Counted from the stretch's first letter, positions 15,170-24,700 are shown. The stretch is 64,000 bases of DNA from Limnospira fusiformis SAG 85.79 (GCF_012516315.1 NZ_CP051185.1:2407403-2471402), one strand, 5' to 3'. Notes: generated by a model not told the origin, from the letters alone. Made by a program: numbers and translations.

Positions 15170-17122
15170 TTATCTGGGAATTTCATAATTGACATTTAAA
15201 TCATTCATCATCTCTAAAACCTGTTCAATAGCTACTGATTGCTGATTAATATTGAGAGAAATAGTCTGAGAATTTTCTACTATACTGTTAATCCCATTAA
15301 CCACCTCATTAAATCCGGTTTGACTTTCCTCTGTGACTCGGACTGTAGAACTCATCGCTTTTTTAAGATCATGTACTAAATTGTTAATTTCTGCCGCTGA
15401 GGATTTACTTTGATCAGCCAGTTTACGAATCTCATTCGCGATTACATTAAATCCTTGTCCACTATTATGGTCAGCTTGTACCGCCTCAACCGCAGCATTT
15501 AAAGCCAATATATTAGTTTGATTCGCGAAATTACTGACCATAGTAGATATTAAGCCAATTTGGACAATCTTATTGTTTAAATCCGAGATTTTATCGGCAA
15601 GTTTATTCACCGTTTCTTGTAAACAATCATGGTAATAACTATCCGCATATTCGTGATCACCTTTAATCAAATATAATACCTGTTTAGCTGCTACTGCTGC
15701 CTTAGAAGCCTGTTCAGCCGAACCCCTAGCTGAACTGTTTAACTCATTCATAGTTATCGTGACTTCATGCACTAACATTTTTTGATTTTGTAATGTTCCT
15801 TGTAATTCTTTGTTTCTATTAGATATCTCCGCAGCCATTAAGTTAAAAGAGTGAGCCAAAAAACCTAGTTCATCCTCTCTATCATCTGCAAGAGACACAT
15901 TATAATCACCTGCGGAAATTTTCTGAGTCGCATTAATTAGTTGTTGCAATGGTGCCGATACTTGTCGTTTTAAAACCACCCAAACTAAGACCATTAATGA
16001 TAATAGTAAAATCACTTCAATCAGGATATTTGTCAGCACAAAATTTAGGGATTGTTTTCTTAAAATAGACCGAGGAAAAACCGTAACAAAATACCAGTTA
16101 AGACCAGGCATTTGGCGAAAAACTAGGTATTGATCATCTTGATAATTAGGTATGATAAATTGATTTGGGGGAGCATTTTTCACTAATTTAAATATATTCA
16201 TTAAGTTACTATCCTGCAAGTTTTGGATCTTAACTGTAGTAGTGCTATCTTGAATTTTATCTATGAGGTCGGGATGAGCGATTAACTGACCATCTCCTCT
16301 AAAAATTAGGTTATATCCTCCTTCAATATGATTATTAACTGTTCTTTCGATTAACTGATTTAGGGTGATGTCATGACCAAGAGTTCCTATGGTTTGACCA
16401 TTATAATCAACGGGGGTTGAAGCCGTGACTAACCAAAGCTGACTGACTGGTTCATAATAGGGTGTAGTCCAAACGGTTTTTCTTTGAGGATTATTCTCAG
16501 GAGTGGCGACTAAATACTCTGGTTTTTGGGGCATATAAAAGTTAGCATCAGCTTCTTGAACATAATTAGGAACTTGCGGCCAATAAACAATAGTAATATT
16601 CTCCGGGGTCATAATGAAGGTACTATCAAAACGATTATGCCACGCACTACCGTAGGATTCGATTAACCTTTGTAAATCAATGACTTTACGACGAATTTCT
16701 GGGGTGATTTCTAAGGATTTATCAATATACACTCCCGCCTGTCGTTGACCATCAAAATTGGCGGGGTTGTTACGGATAACGCCGTCCGGGTATCGGATCA
16801 ATAAATTATTAAATTCCTCTTCTAAATTGGCGGGGGCTGGTTGTGCAAATTTCCTCAGAATTTCCGATTTCAGGATAGCATGATTATCCGCCGCTAAATC
16901 AAAGATTTGCTGTTCTCTGGCTACTCTTTCCACCACAGACTCTTCTAGTTGCGTTAATTTCTGATTTCTCAATGCTGATATCGCTTGCATATAATTAGCG
17001 ATCGCACTAACTGTCACGATTAAAGCTGTACATACAGTAATCTGAAATAAGGTTTTTTGACTTAGAGAACCTTTGGGGGTCAACTGGGAGTTTGGTTTAT
17101 TTGGGCGAGGGTGGTTTAACAT
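15170..17122 (-). CDS. Methyl-accepting chemotaxis-type receptor with Cache sensor
   Basis: A 650-aa receptor with a transmembrane segment at ~28-48, a periplasmic double-Cache-like sensor (~50-350; motifs WTTPYYEPVSQLWLVTAS and TIGTLGHDITLNQL), a second membrane segment (~358-382), HAMP (RQVSAPLQQLINATQKI...) and a signalling domain. The conserved hairpin tip is recognisable (NFANQTNILALNAAVEAVQA, then GFNVIANEIRKLADQS). The cytoplasmic part is short at the C-terminus and ends LNVNYEIPR, without a CheR pentapeptide. In cyanobacteria such receptors control type IV pilus phototaxis or gliding. No che genes lie nearby. Confidence 0.88.
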   Translation of the reverse strand: MLNHPRPNKPNSQLTPKGSLSQKTLFQITVCTALIVTVSAIANYMQAISALRNQKLTQLEESVVERVAREQQIFDLAADNHAILKSEILRKFAQPAPANLEEEFNNLLIRYPDGVIRNNPANFDGQRQAGVYIDKSLEITPEIRRKVIDLQRLIESYGSAWHNRFDSTFIMTPENITIVYWPQVPNYVQEADANFYMPQKPEYLVATPENNPQRKTVWTTPYYEPVSQLWLVTASTPVDYNGQTIGTLGHDITLNQLIERTVNNHIEGGYNLIFRGDGQLIAHPDLIDKIQDSTTTVKIQNLQDSNLMNIFKLVKNAPPNQFIIPNYQDDQYLVFRQMPGLNWYFVTVFPRSILRKQSLNFVLTNILIEVILLLSLMVLVWVVLKRQVSAPLQQLINATQKISAGDYNVSLADDREDELGFLAHSFNLMAAEISNRNKELQGTLQNQKMLVHEVTITMNELNSSARGSAEQASKAAVAAKQVLYLIKGDHEYADSYYHDCLQETVNKLADKISDLNNKIVQIGLISTMVSNFANQTNILALNAAVEAVQADHNSGQGFNVIANEIRKLADQSKSSAAEINNLVHDLKKAMSSTVRVTEESQTGFNEVVNGINSIVENSQTISLNINQQSVAIEQVLEMMNDLNVNYEIPR

Positions 17123-17371
17123 AATTATATGAATTGATTAAGGATTGAGGGTTCTGTGATGATTTGCTGTGATTATAGCATAACCATTATGTTGGCTTTA
17201 TCCCAGTGCTTATTTAATATGTAAAGTTTTGGTAAAATTTGCTCACCCCAGTGATGGGTTTGTATTAAGTCCATGTAGGCTGAAACGCTATGATTACATC
17301 CATAGCCCGCCTTAGACTAGGAGAATTAACCTTAGCCCCTTCTATTTGCCATTATTTTTGCACAAACTTAA

Positions 17372-18520
17372 TCATGAGAATAAACTTAGTTGTTGAATTT
17401 GAGGGGGGACGGTCTGAGGTAATGCAGCATCTGCTATAGTTAAACCTCCTTCTAATAACAGTCTAATGTTGTCATCATGAGAAGCAATTTTAACTTCGGT
17501 TCCCTCCGGCTTAGGTATCATTAAGATAACTTCTTCGCCACCAATACCCTGGTCTGAAAGTAAATCGGCACTATGGGTAGTAATAATAACTTGCCGTTTT
17601 TTAGACCTTTGTAGTCGATATATTAGGGCAGGTAGCTGGTTGATAATTCCCGAATTTAATGATAATTCTGGCTCCTCTAGTAATAATAAGGAATCCGATT
17701 CTAACAAAGACCAGAGTAGTCCAATTAGTCTTAATGTACCATCAGAAAATTGGTCTTCCCTTTGTTTTCCGGCTTGGGGTTGCCAATGTTCATAAATCGC
17801 CTCTAAATGAGGGACACCCATTTCATCTTTAGTATCAGTTAAATTTTTTAACTGGGGGACAGCTAACTTGAGGGCTTCTTCAATTTTTTTGAGTCGTGAT
17901 CTGCGAGTTTTTTCGGGTGTCTTGGCTACCCTTTCTAAAAAATTTCTGCCAAAGGGATCTTCGGAAAGTCCGGGGGTAGCAAATGCTTCGGGGTGGCGAA
18001 CTAATTGGGGAATTATATGTAGGTATAAAATCGATTCTAAAAATTTGGCAATGTCTCTAAATTGGGCATTGGCATTAATTTGCTCTAAATATGTTTGGGT
18101 AAGTCTTAACTCATCTCGTTGATCATCTTGATCAGGTCGGTTGATAATTTGTTGGTGGTGATGCCAGACTTTTTCATAAGCAATAATGGGTTCATTTTTC
18201 CCACCTTTCCTCTGTTTAAATCCTATGGCGTATTTCCAAAGGGGTGCTGTCCCATTGGCTGGGGATAGATGGATTTCGATTTCTACATGAGGATAACGAC
18301 GGGCGGAAAGACTCCGAATTTGAGAAACTCCACCTCGATCGCTTACCGCTTTTTGCAGACCGCCGCCGGGTTTGGCTAAATCCCTTAAAAATCTGAAAGC
18401 ATCGAGAAAGTTAGACTTACCACAGGCATTTGGACCTACTATAAATATGCGATCGCATAAGTCCACCTCAACCGCACGAAAGTTGCGCCAATTTTTCAGG
18501 ATTATGTGTGATATAATCAT
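17372..18520 (-). CDS. Solitary AAA15/RecF-like ATPase
   Basis: A 382-aa ATPase with an N-terminal strand IILKNWRNFRAVEVDL, Walker A GPNACGKS at 29-36, the signature FSDGTLRLIGLLW, Walker B LLLLEEPELSLN and the H-loop ITTHSADLLSD. It belongs to the AAA ATPase family often seen in OLD-like defence or DNA-repair contexts, but no TOPRIM or nuclease gene is adjacent. It therefore differs from the 6718-8681 pair, with which it shares fold but little sequence. Function is not assigned. Confidence 0.78.
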   Translation of the reverse strand: MIISHIILKNWRNFRAVEVDLCDRIFIVGPNACGKSNFLDAFRFLRDLAKPGGGLQKAVSDRGGVSQIRSLSARRYPHVEIEIHLSPANGTAPLWKYAIGFKQRKGGKNEPIIAYEKVWHHHQQIINRPDQDDQRDELRLTQTYLEQINANAQFRDIAKFLESILYLHIIPQLVRHPEAFATPGLSEDPFGRNFLERVAKTPEKTRRSRLKKIEEALKLAVPQLKNLTDTKDEMGVPHLEAIYEHWQPQAGKQREDQFSDGTLRLIGLLWSLLESDSLLLLEEPELSLNSGIINQLPALIYRLQRSKKRQVIITTHSADLLSDQGIGGEEVILMIPKPEGTEVKIASHDDNIRLLLEGGLTIADAALPQTVPPQIQQLSLFS

Positions 18521-18632
18521 CTAAATGACCATAATTTTGGCTATAGTATAACTGAATATATCTGCGGTGACTGGATAATCGGAGACGGTGGCGACTGCTC
18601 AAGTTTAGTCAAAACTTGCTAAAATCGCAGTT

Positions 18633-19163
18633 ATGAGAACAGTTATACAGACATTGGCTATGGAAAATAATCTAAATACCAACATCAGTCCCACTTATAT
18701 TCAACAAGAAGATGCCCAGGAAATTTTACAAATTGCCATGGCACGCGGTCAAGAAACTGGGGAACTCACCCGGACCCAGTTGGAGGAAATGGCAATAGAG
18801 TTGGGAATTAGCCCCGAAAATTTACAGGCGGCAGAATTGGAATGGCAGACTCGGAAAGTCGAGTTAACCGAAAAACAGGTATTTAATCAGGAACGTCGGC
18901 AAAAATTACGGCAAGATGCTGTTAAATATGCGATCGTTAACTCTTTCCTGATTTTATTAAATCTGGTGACTACCCAGGGTATGGCTTTTGCTTTAACGAT
19001 CGCTTTACTATGGGGTCTAGGATTGAGTTTGCAAGCCTGGAAAGCCTATCAAACTCAGGGAGAAGCATACGATAAAGACTTTGCCAAATGGCGGCTGAAA
19101 AAGCAGTTAGGCAACTCCCTAGGAATGATTGCCGATCGCGTCATTAAGGGCATTCAATCATAA
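18633..19163 (+). CDS. Small 2TM-domain protein
   Basis: A 176-aa protein. The N-terminal half is acidic and helical and resembles the SHOCT-like or DUF1707-like region that precedes many 2TM domains (ILQIAMARGQETGELTRTQLEEMAIELGIS). Two hydrophobic segments follow (YAIVNSFLILLNLVT and MAFALTIALLWGLGLSLQAW), then a basic tail. The 2TM domain family has no defined function. The start is uncertain: ATG 18660 (MENNLN) is as plausible as 18633. Confidence 0.65.
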   Translation: MRTVIQTLAMENNLNTNISPTYIQQEDAQEILQIAMARGQETGELTRTQLEEMAIELGISPENLQAAELEWQTRKVELTEKQVFNQERRQKLRQDAVKYAIVNSFLILLNLVTTQGMAFALTIALLWGLGLSLQAWKAYQTQGEAYDKDFAKWRLKKQLGNSLGMIADRVIKGIQS

Positions 19164-19296
19164 TAGTTATCAATGAATTGGGTATTGGGGTTTAGCTGAC
19201 GGGTTGGGGTTGGGGGTTCCGGGTAGCCGATGCCATATTGTCGCCGAATATGATACAATCAGAGTTTGTCTTGTTAAATTTGAGTTTAATCTGGTC

Positions 19297-19473
19297 ATGG
19301 CTGTTCCAAAGAAACGAACCTCTAAATCAAAGCGGAATATGCGAAAAGCGACTTGGAAGCGCAAAGCTAGAGTCCAAGCCGAAAAAGCCTTATCCCTAGG
19401 TAAATCGGTCCTTACAGGTCGATCCGCAAGTTTCGTCTATCCGACAGATGATGAGGAGGGCGACGAGGAATAA
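19297..19473 (+). CDS. rpmF: 50S ribosomal protein L32
   Basis: A 58-aa basic protein beginning [20 protein letters not shown], the unmistakable N-terminus of bacterial L32, with an acidic cyanobacterial tail (DDEEGDEE). ATG 19297 is the correct start; the frame is open further upstream (from 19204) but that part has no L32 similarity. L32 is a component of the large ribosomal subunit. The gene is followed immediately by a strong hairpin terminator shared with the converging queA. Confidence 0.97.
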   Translation: MAVPKKRTSKSKRNMRKATWKRKARVQAEKALSLGKSVLTGRSASFVYPTDDEEGDEE

Positions 19474-19539
19474 CCCCGGGATGTTGGTTCAAAAGCCGGA
19501 TGTCAGTTTGTGTTGATGTCCGGCTTTGGGGTTATTTTT
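19472..19539. terminator. Bidirectional terminator between rpmF and queA
   Basis: The inner stem AAAGCCGGA (19492-19500) pairs perfectly with TCCGGCTTT (19519-19527). An outer AACCCC (19472-19477) can pair with GGGGTT (19528-19533), followed by ATTTTT. It lies between two converging genes. Confidence 0.8.
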
Positions 19540-20659
19540 GAACGGCTGATGGCAGAATCAACATAGCATCACCAAAAGAGTAAAAGCGATATCGGTTCCC
19601 GAAATCATTGGGCGGTTGTTCTAAGGCATCCTGATATAATTTCATCAGTCTTTCGCGACCAATTAAAGCGGATACCAACATCAGTAAACTCGATCGCGGT
19701 AGGTGAAAATTAGTAATCAGTCCATCAATGACCCGCCACCGATAGCCAGGATAAATAAATAGGTTAATTTCCCCGCAGTAGGGTTGAATGCAGCCATCGA
19801 GAGAATTTTGGGCGGCTGCTATGCCTTCCAAGGTCCGCACTACCGTAGTTCCCACGGCAATGATGCGACCACCACGGGCGCGGGTTTGATTAATTTTATC
19901 GACGGTTTCCGGGCGCAATTCCACCCATTCGGCGTGCATTTGGTGGGTGGTAATATCCTCAACTTCTACGGGGCGAAAAGTCCCTAACCCCACATGAAGG
20001 GTGAGGAAAGCATGATCAATGTGGTGGTCTGAAAGTCGTTGGAATAGTTCTTCTGTAAAGTGTAACCCGGCGGTGGGTGCAGCTACCGCCCCAGGGCGCG
20101 TCCCATAAATAGTTTGATACTGTTCCGCCACAGCCTGAGAATCAGTAACATAGGGAGGAAAAGGGATTTCGCCAAATTGATCTAAAATGGAAACCAAAGA
20201 TTGACCTTGGGGAACCTCAAACTTGAGCAACCTTCCGCCCGTACCGGGGTTGGTATCAATAACAGTAGCATAGAGTATTTCGCGGCCAGATTTGGAGGGA
20301 AACTCTAGGCGATCGCCTATCTTAAACCGTTTTCCGGGCTTGACCAAAGCTAACCAACAGTTTGGGGCTTGTTCCTGTAGCAATAAAATCTCGATCGCCG
20401 CCGAGGTACTCTTGCGACCGTAGAGACGGGCGGGGAGTACACGGGTATTATTGAGAATCAGTAAATCCTCTGGTTGCAATAAATCGGGTAAATCCCGAAA
20501 TAAACGGTGTTGATGGGACGGCGGCGAATCCACCACTAACAGGCGGGATGAGTCCCTAGGGATTACTGGATTTTGGGCGATGCGATCGGGAGGTAATTCA
20601 TAGTCATACCCCTGCAAAGTTCTATCTAATTTGTCCACTACTTCTGTCAATCCCAACAC
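19532..20659 (-). CDS. queA: S-adenosylmethionine:tRNA ribosyltransferase-isomerase
   Basis: A 375-aa QueA with hallmark motifs: YDYELPPDRIAQNP at the N-terminus, LLILNNTRVLPARL, TAGLHFTEEL, LHVGLGTFRPV, ITTHQMHAEWVELRPETVDKIN, TTVVRTLEG and TNFHLPRSSLLMLVSALIG. It transfers and isomerises the ribosyl part of AdoMet to make epoxyqueuosine in tRNA, in the queuosine pathway. It acts in the cytosol. Length is normal and all motifs are present. The ATG at 20659 gives a slightly long N-terminus (MLGLTEVVDKLDRTLQG), common in cyanobacteria. Confidence 0.97.
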   Translation of the reverse strand: MLGLTEVVDKLDRTLQGYDYELPPDRIAQNPVIPRDSSRLLVVDSPPSHQHRLFRDLPDLLQPEDLLILNNTRVLPARLYGRKSTSAAIEILLLQEQAPNCWLALVKPGKRFKIGDRLEFPSKSGREILYATVIDTNPGTGGRLLKFEVPQGQSLVSILDQFGEIPFPPYVTDSQAVAEQYQTIYGTRPGAVAAPTAGLHFTEELFQRLSDHHIDHAFLTLHVGLGTFRPVEVEDITTHQMHAEWVELRPETVDKINQTRARGGRIIAVGTTVVRTLEGIAAAQNSLDGCIQPYCGEINLFIYPGYRWRVIDGLITNFHLPRSSLLMLVSALIGRERLMKLYQDALEQPPNDFGNRYRFYSFGDAMLILPSAVQK

Positions 20660-20667
20660 TAAAATCG

Positions 20668-20706
20668 CTGATCTGGGGTAAACTTGGGTAGAATCCCCCA
20701 GATCAG
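20668..20706. repeat. Inverted repeat upstream of queA
   Basis: CTGATCTGGGG (20668-20678) is repeated in perfect inverted form as CCCCAGATCAG (20696-20706). It lies 9 nt upstream of the queA start and could form a hairpin in the leader or bind a regulator. A shorter CCCC...GGGG hairpin follows at about 20720-20738. Confidence 0.5.
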
Positions 20707-20911
20707 ATTGGGTGTTTTCCCCCTATTAAAAGGGGTAAGATCCCGCAATGATATAAGTATAGCCTTGTCAAAACAGGAAATACAGAACAGGGAATAGGGA
20801 ACACCAGAACGGGGAGTAAGGAATTTTTCTGAAAGCCTCTGGCTGAGACCTAACACCCGACACTCGAAACCTAGTAACCGATACCCTAATAACTATTGCA
20901 CTGTCGCAGCA

Positions 20912-21376
20912 GTGGGTAACAAGTCCTTGACCATTGAGGAGTTGCAAGCGGGTGGGGGAGACAGCAAGACGCGGGAGAAAAACGGAATGGAATATCTATA
21001 TTACCTTGCCAATACGAGTTTAACACTGAGAGTTGTTGATTTTCTTAGGGGTGAAACTCAGCTTCCGGTCAAGTTTATGACCGTGATTCATCAAATTGAC
21101 GGCTGGATCGTCAAAGTTAAGATGAGTGAATATTTAACGCCCCACCAACACGGTGATTTTAGGGCTTTTATGTACGAATTGGGGATTCCCTATGAACCCG
21201 ACATTCGCATTCAGATGGCTTTGTGGGCCTTGGAAACGGGACAATCTCCCTTGAGTGTGATGCGTCGCTACCAGGTGGCGGTGGTTTCTCATGGTAGCCC
21301 AAACCGAGAGGATATTGAAACATTCCGCACTCAGTTTGTTAGGGGTCTGGGGTATTGTCCAGAGGCTTTAGCCTGA
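20912..21376 (+). CDS. Conserved cyanobacterial protein of unknown function
   Basis: A 154-aa soluble protein with well-ordered composition (LTIEELQAGGGDSKTREKNG, YLYYLANTSLTLRVVDFLRG, HGDFRAFMYELGIPYEPDIR, MRRYQVAVVSHGSPNREDIE). I recall this as a conserved cyanobacterial hypothetical but cannot name a domain. Translation probably starts at GTG 20912; the next Met is at 20987 and would remove a stretch that looks conserved. No signal peptide or membrane segment is present. Confidence 0.65.
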   Translation: MGNKSLTIEELQAGGGDSKTREKNGMEYLYYLANTSLTLRVVDFLRGETQLPVKFMTVIHQIDGWIVKVKMSEYLTPHQHGDFRAFMYELGIPYEPDIRIQMALWALETGQSPLSVMRRYQVAVVSHGSPNREDIETFRTQFVRGLGYCPEALA

Positions 21377-21418
21377 TCTTTAACTTGATTTTTGGGCTGG
21401 AAGTTGCGCCGATTTCGC

Positions 21419-21856
21419 TCAGGGAAAAGCTGATTCGATATAGTCTTCTAGGGTAAGCTGATAGGCTTCTATGTCGATGGGTTTACCGGGTGTCACAATC
21501 TGAGATGATTCTTTAGTCGGGTTCTGTGCTGCTGGGTTCTGGTGTTTACATCTAACTAGGGCGACATCGAATCGACAAGGATGATTGCTGAAATGGGGAT
21601 GGGTGCTTAAAAAGTGTTCTGCAGTTCGGATCAGTTTGGCTTGTTTGGTCGCCGTAATGGCTAAAGCACCGTTTGCGTCCCAGTTTCCGCGACTGCGGGT
21701 TTTGACTTCTACAAAAATTATGGTGGTTTCTCGATGACCAATCAGGTCGATTTCTCCCCAACGACAATGATATTGATGGTATGAAATCCGCCAGCCTGTT
21801 TGTTGTAACCATTGCGCGACGAGTTGTTCTCCCAGTGTTCCTATATGACGCGACAT
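21419..21856 (-). CDS. YraN family (UPF0102) endonuclease-like protein
   Basis: A 145-aa protein with the compact Holliday-resolvase-like nuclease fold of Yra[21 protein letters not shown], then [10 protein letters not shown] (catalytic E/D) and [14 protein letters not shown] (the ExK motif), followed by [13 protein letters not shown]. Start ATG 21856 matches the family; a longer in-frame start at 22009 would overlap the divergent pentapeptide gene and adds non-family sequence. The family is probably involved in DNA processing, but its role is unproven. The C-terminus has an extra Gln/Pro-rich stretch. Confidence 0.9.
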   Translation of the reverse strand: MSRHIGTLGEQLVAQWLQQTGWRISYHQYHCRWGEIDLIGHRETTIIFVEVKTRSRGNWDANGALAITATKQAKLIRTAEHFLSTHPHFSNHPCRFDVALVRCKHQNPAAQNPTKESSQIVTPGKPIDIEAYQLTLEDYIESAFP

Positions 21857-21902
21857 TACAGTAAACTCAATTATAGATTTTTGGATAGATAGATCAAAAG
21901 GT

Positions 21903-22430
21903 ATGGGTTTCTCGTTTACCAGGATAATCAATAGGACAATTCTCTCGCGTATAGCTGCGATCGCTTTAATTTTAGGGATGGGTTGGGCAATAATAGCTAC
22001 TATTACCATACCTACTGTGGCGATCGCGGAAAACTACGAAAAACGCAATCTGATAGGCGTGGACTTCTCAGGACAGGACCTCAAGGACTCCGAGTTTGAT
22101 TTTGCTAACCTACAGGGTAGCAATTTCAGTCATACCGACCTACGGGGAGTTAGCCTATTTGGGGCGAAAATGCAGGATATTAACCTAGAGTCTGCTGATT
22201 TACGTCTTGCTACCCTAGACACGGCGCGGTTAGTTAGGGCTAATCTCACTAATGCTTTGCTGGAGGAAGCCTACGCCTACAATGCGGATTTCCGTGGGGC
22301 GATTATTACTGGGGCTGATTTTACTGATGTCATGTTGCGTCGAGATCAGCAACAACTGCTTTGTGAAGTGGCGGACGGTACAAATCCAGTCACGGGACGC
22401 GATACCCGCGAGACTCTCTACTGCGATTAA
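21903..22430 (+). CDS. Pentapeptide-repeat protein with signal peptide (thylakoid lumen type)
   Basis: A 175-aa protein with a long N-terminal export signal ending near AIAEN (~43). About 14 pentapeptides A(D/N)LXX follow ([46 protein letters not shown] and so on). A C-terminal region with two Cys (LCEVADG, LYCD) resembles plant lumenal pentapeptide proteins TL15/TL17. Likely location is the lumen or periplasm; function unknown. The TnpB element right end begins 8 nt after the stop. Confidence 0.88.
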   Translation: MGFSFTRIINRTILSRIAAIALILGMGWAIIATITIPTVAIAENYEKRNLIGVDFSGQDLKDSEFDFANLQGSNFSHTDLRGVSLFGAKMQDINLESADLRLATLDTARLVRANLTNALLEEAYAYNADFRGAIITGADFTDVMLRRDQQQLLCEVADGTNPVTGRDTRETLYCD

Positions 22431-22484
22431 ATTAAACTGCTCTATAAAACTTAAACAAAACCGGACATAGCCGGATCTTGATGT

Positions 22485-24533
22485 TTATTTCTTGCTTCGT
22501 CCGGGACTGTCGGCAGCACCCCGTCCACAAGTGTAATCGTCGGAACCCGGCGATTTTGGTAGGGGTCGAAAGGAAAGTCACCTTTCCCAACTCCCATTCA
22601 AAACCGTGCTTGATACTTTCACATCACACGGCTCCTGATGTAGACACCCTATTGTCAGTAGGAACAGGGTTACGACCCCCTGCTTTGTGACTTCAACTTT
22701 AGGAGCTATATACACCACGTAGTCTTTAAACTCGCTCTCGGTCATAAGCACTCTTACATCATCGCAGTCTCTATGTCCACACCGTGACTAGTGGGCATAT
22801 CCCAACCATTACAGTTAGGCATTGGCTTTCAGTCACATCCTTTCCCCTTATGGGCATACGCTTACACTTTTCACTACTCTACAAGATGTACTCGTAGAGA
22901 GCCCAACAGGGGTTTAAACGTTCCATATATATGGGCATTCCATCTTTAGATTTGTCCTATCCACCGGGGTACATTTAAAGGTCTGTGTAGGTGATGCTAA
23001 AATTACCCTACTTTTCCCCTTGCTCTTTTGAACGCAGCGTATCAACCTATTTCGCTGCTGTATAATGACGATGGTTCAAGCCGGACATTCGGTTTCCCTA
23101 ATCATGGATGGTTGGCAGTGGTCGCCTATAGTAGTAGGTTCTACATCACGCCTTCCGTTCCCCGCTTCAATCCCAGATTTGTGATTTCTGAAACTGGGGG
23201 TGGCTACCGCCTTTACTCTTTCCCATAATCGCCCCAAGTGGGTTAAATACTCCTCCTTGTAGTATACTTGGATGGAACATTGCGATTTCTTAGAATGGGA
23301 TTGACCCTGAGTTCCCTGCCTTGCTTAGTGTCATAACTCACTAAGCGTCGGGACATATATATATTTAAGGGGTAAACTAATAATCTAGTTATAGTAGCAG
23401 CCGGATTGACTAGTTTAACTCCCTCTAGGAGGTTATTTCAGGCATTGCAGCCTTATTTCACTCCTAAACGTCTCGCACTCTAGGTTTATACTGGCATTCA
23501 AGTCACGATCTATCGCCAGACCGCAGTTTGGACATTCAAAAGTCCGACGGACTAGGGGCATTTTTTGACGATAACCGCAATTAGAACACAGTTGACTGGA
23601 TGGATAAAATCTATCGGCAATAATCAACTTTGAACCATAACGTTCTGCCTTGTAACCTAGTTGACGACGGAACTCATAAAATGAGGCGTCCGCGATAGAA
23701 CCCGCCAAACCATGATTTTTCAACATTCCAGACACATTCAAATCTTCAATGACTACTTGGCTGTGGTTTTTAGCCAAGAAAGTAGTTATTTTATGAATCG
23801 TGTCCCGCCGAATGTTTGCTACTCTTTGATGTAGCTTTTGAACTTTTAAGAGACATTTGGCCCAATTTTTCGAGCCTTTGACTTTGCGACTTAAATGACG
23901 TTGTAATCGAGCTAGTTTTTTGGTCGTTGCTTTATAAGCCTTGGGATTAGAGAATTGGGTCCCATCGGAGCAAGTCGCCAAATTGTTAATTCCTAGGTCA
24001 ACCCCGATTCTCTCTCGGAATTTCGGTGTAATTTCTGGCGTGATTTCTACGAAAAAGCTAATATACCAGTCACCTGCTTGGCGCGTTAGGGTGACTTTCT
24101 TAACCCAACTTTCGGGTTGTGCCTCAAATGTAGAAACCCAGCCCACAAAAGGCAGCTTATGGCGAGTTCCTGACAACTTGAATGGTTTGCCGCAATTGTC
24201 AAGGGTAAAGCTATCATGGTGGCCTTTCTTCTTAAATTTAGGATAACTGCTTATTCCTTTGAAGAAGCGCTTAAAGGCATCCCCTAGATTAATGAAGGCA
24301 TATTGATAAACTCTAGAAGACAATTCGGACATCCAAGGATATTGAGGTTTCACATAATTCGTAAAAACCTTTTTGATGGAGTTGACGTTAGGCTTGAGTC
24401 CCTGTTGATAAGCTGACATCCATAAGTGTAATCCCCAATTGAACACAAATCGAGCATACCCCGCGTGTTTGGCCATCAAGGTGGCTTGACGGTCATTGAG
24501 TTTGAGTTTTGTCCGGAAAGCTTTGTAAGGCAT
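22485..24533 (-). CDS. tnpB: TnpB interrupted by a group II intron (split gene)
   Basis: Exon 1 (24533-23479, 1055 nt) encodes the whole nuclease core, with GVDLGINN, VIEDLNVSGM, a zinc ribbon CSNCG/CPNCG and DRDLNASINL. Unspliced, the frame runs into the intron and ends after 11 foreign residues (CETFRSEIRLQ...). Removing 22558-23478 joins it to exon 2 (22557-22485, 73 nt) in frame and restores the tail ...LEKSPGSDDYTCGRG...GRSKK. The result is 375 codons, exactly the length of the intact copy at 12249-13376. A few substitutions (for example R39M and P139Q) distinguish the copies. Even the unspliced product keeps all catalytic residues. Confidence 0.9.
22558..23478 (-). mobile_element. ORF-less group II intron inserted in tnpB
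   Basis: The 5' end is GTGCGAGACG (from 23478), matching the GTGYG consensus. Domain V is at 22634-22602 (GAGCCGTGTG, GAAA loop, AAGCACGGTT). Domain VI follows, with a GGAAAG-GTGA-CTTTCC hairpin and a 3' end CGACCCCTACC at 22558. Boundaries are fixed by comparison with the intron-free copy. Candidate exon pairing: 5' exon CCTAGA (23484-23479) with UCUGGG in the intron (23177-23172, one G-U), and AGTATA (23492-23487) with TATACT (23266-23261). No reverse-transcriptase ORF is present, so any mobility needs a maturase in trans. Confidence 0.88.
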
Positions 24534-24700
24534 GATTGGATTTTACCATGAAGAATCCAACTTGATGAGTATGTCGTCAGGGAAATTTGGCATGGTCTGG
24601 GGTTTGACCGTATACTCATTATTGAGTTGCGAATCTTTGGGGGTATTGTACCTTATTGTCCTAAGATATAAAGCAAATCTTGGATTAAATTCTTGCTCTC

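Larger units (their letters stand above)
22438..24698 (-). mobile_element. TnpB element, copy 2, carrying a group II intron
   Basis: It has the same ends as 12084-13424, in inverted orientation: the GAGCAAGA end at ~24698 and the CTGCTCTATAAAAC end at ~22438. It is longer by the 921-nt intron. The left end stops 2 nt before the stop codon of the small gene at 24701, and the right end begins 8 nt after the pentapeptide gene, so it fills the intergenic space almost exactly. There is no TnpA. Confidence 0.85.

Noticed and set aside
23028-23228. 66-codon plus-strand ORF within the intron
   Set aside because: It is antisense to the ribozyme, with no RT, maturase or endonuclease motif; the intron carries no ORF.
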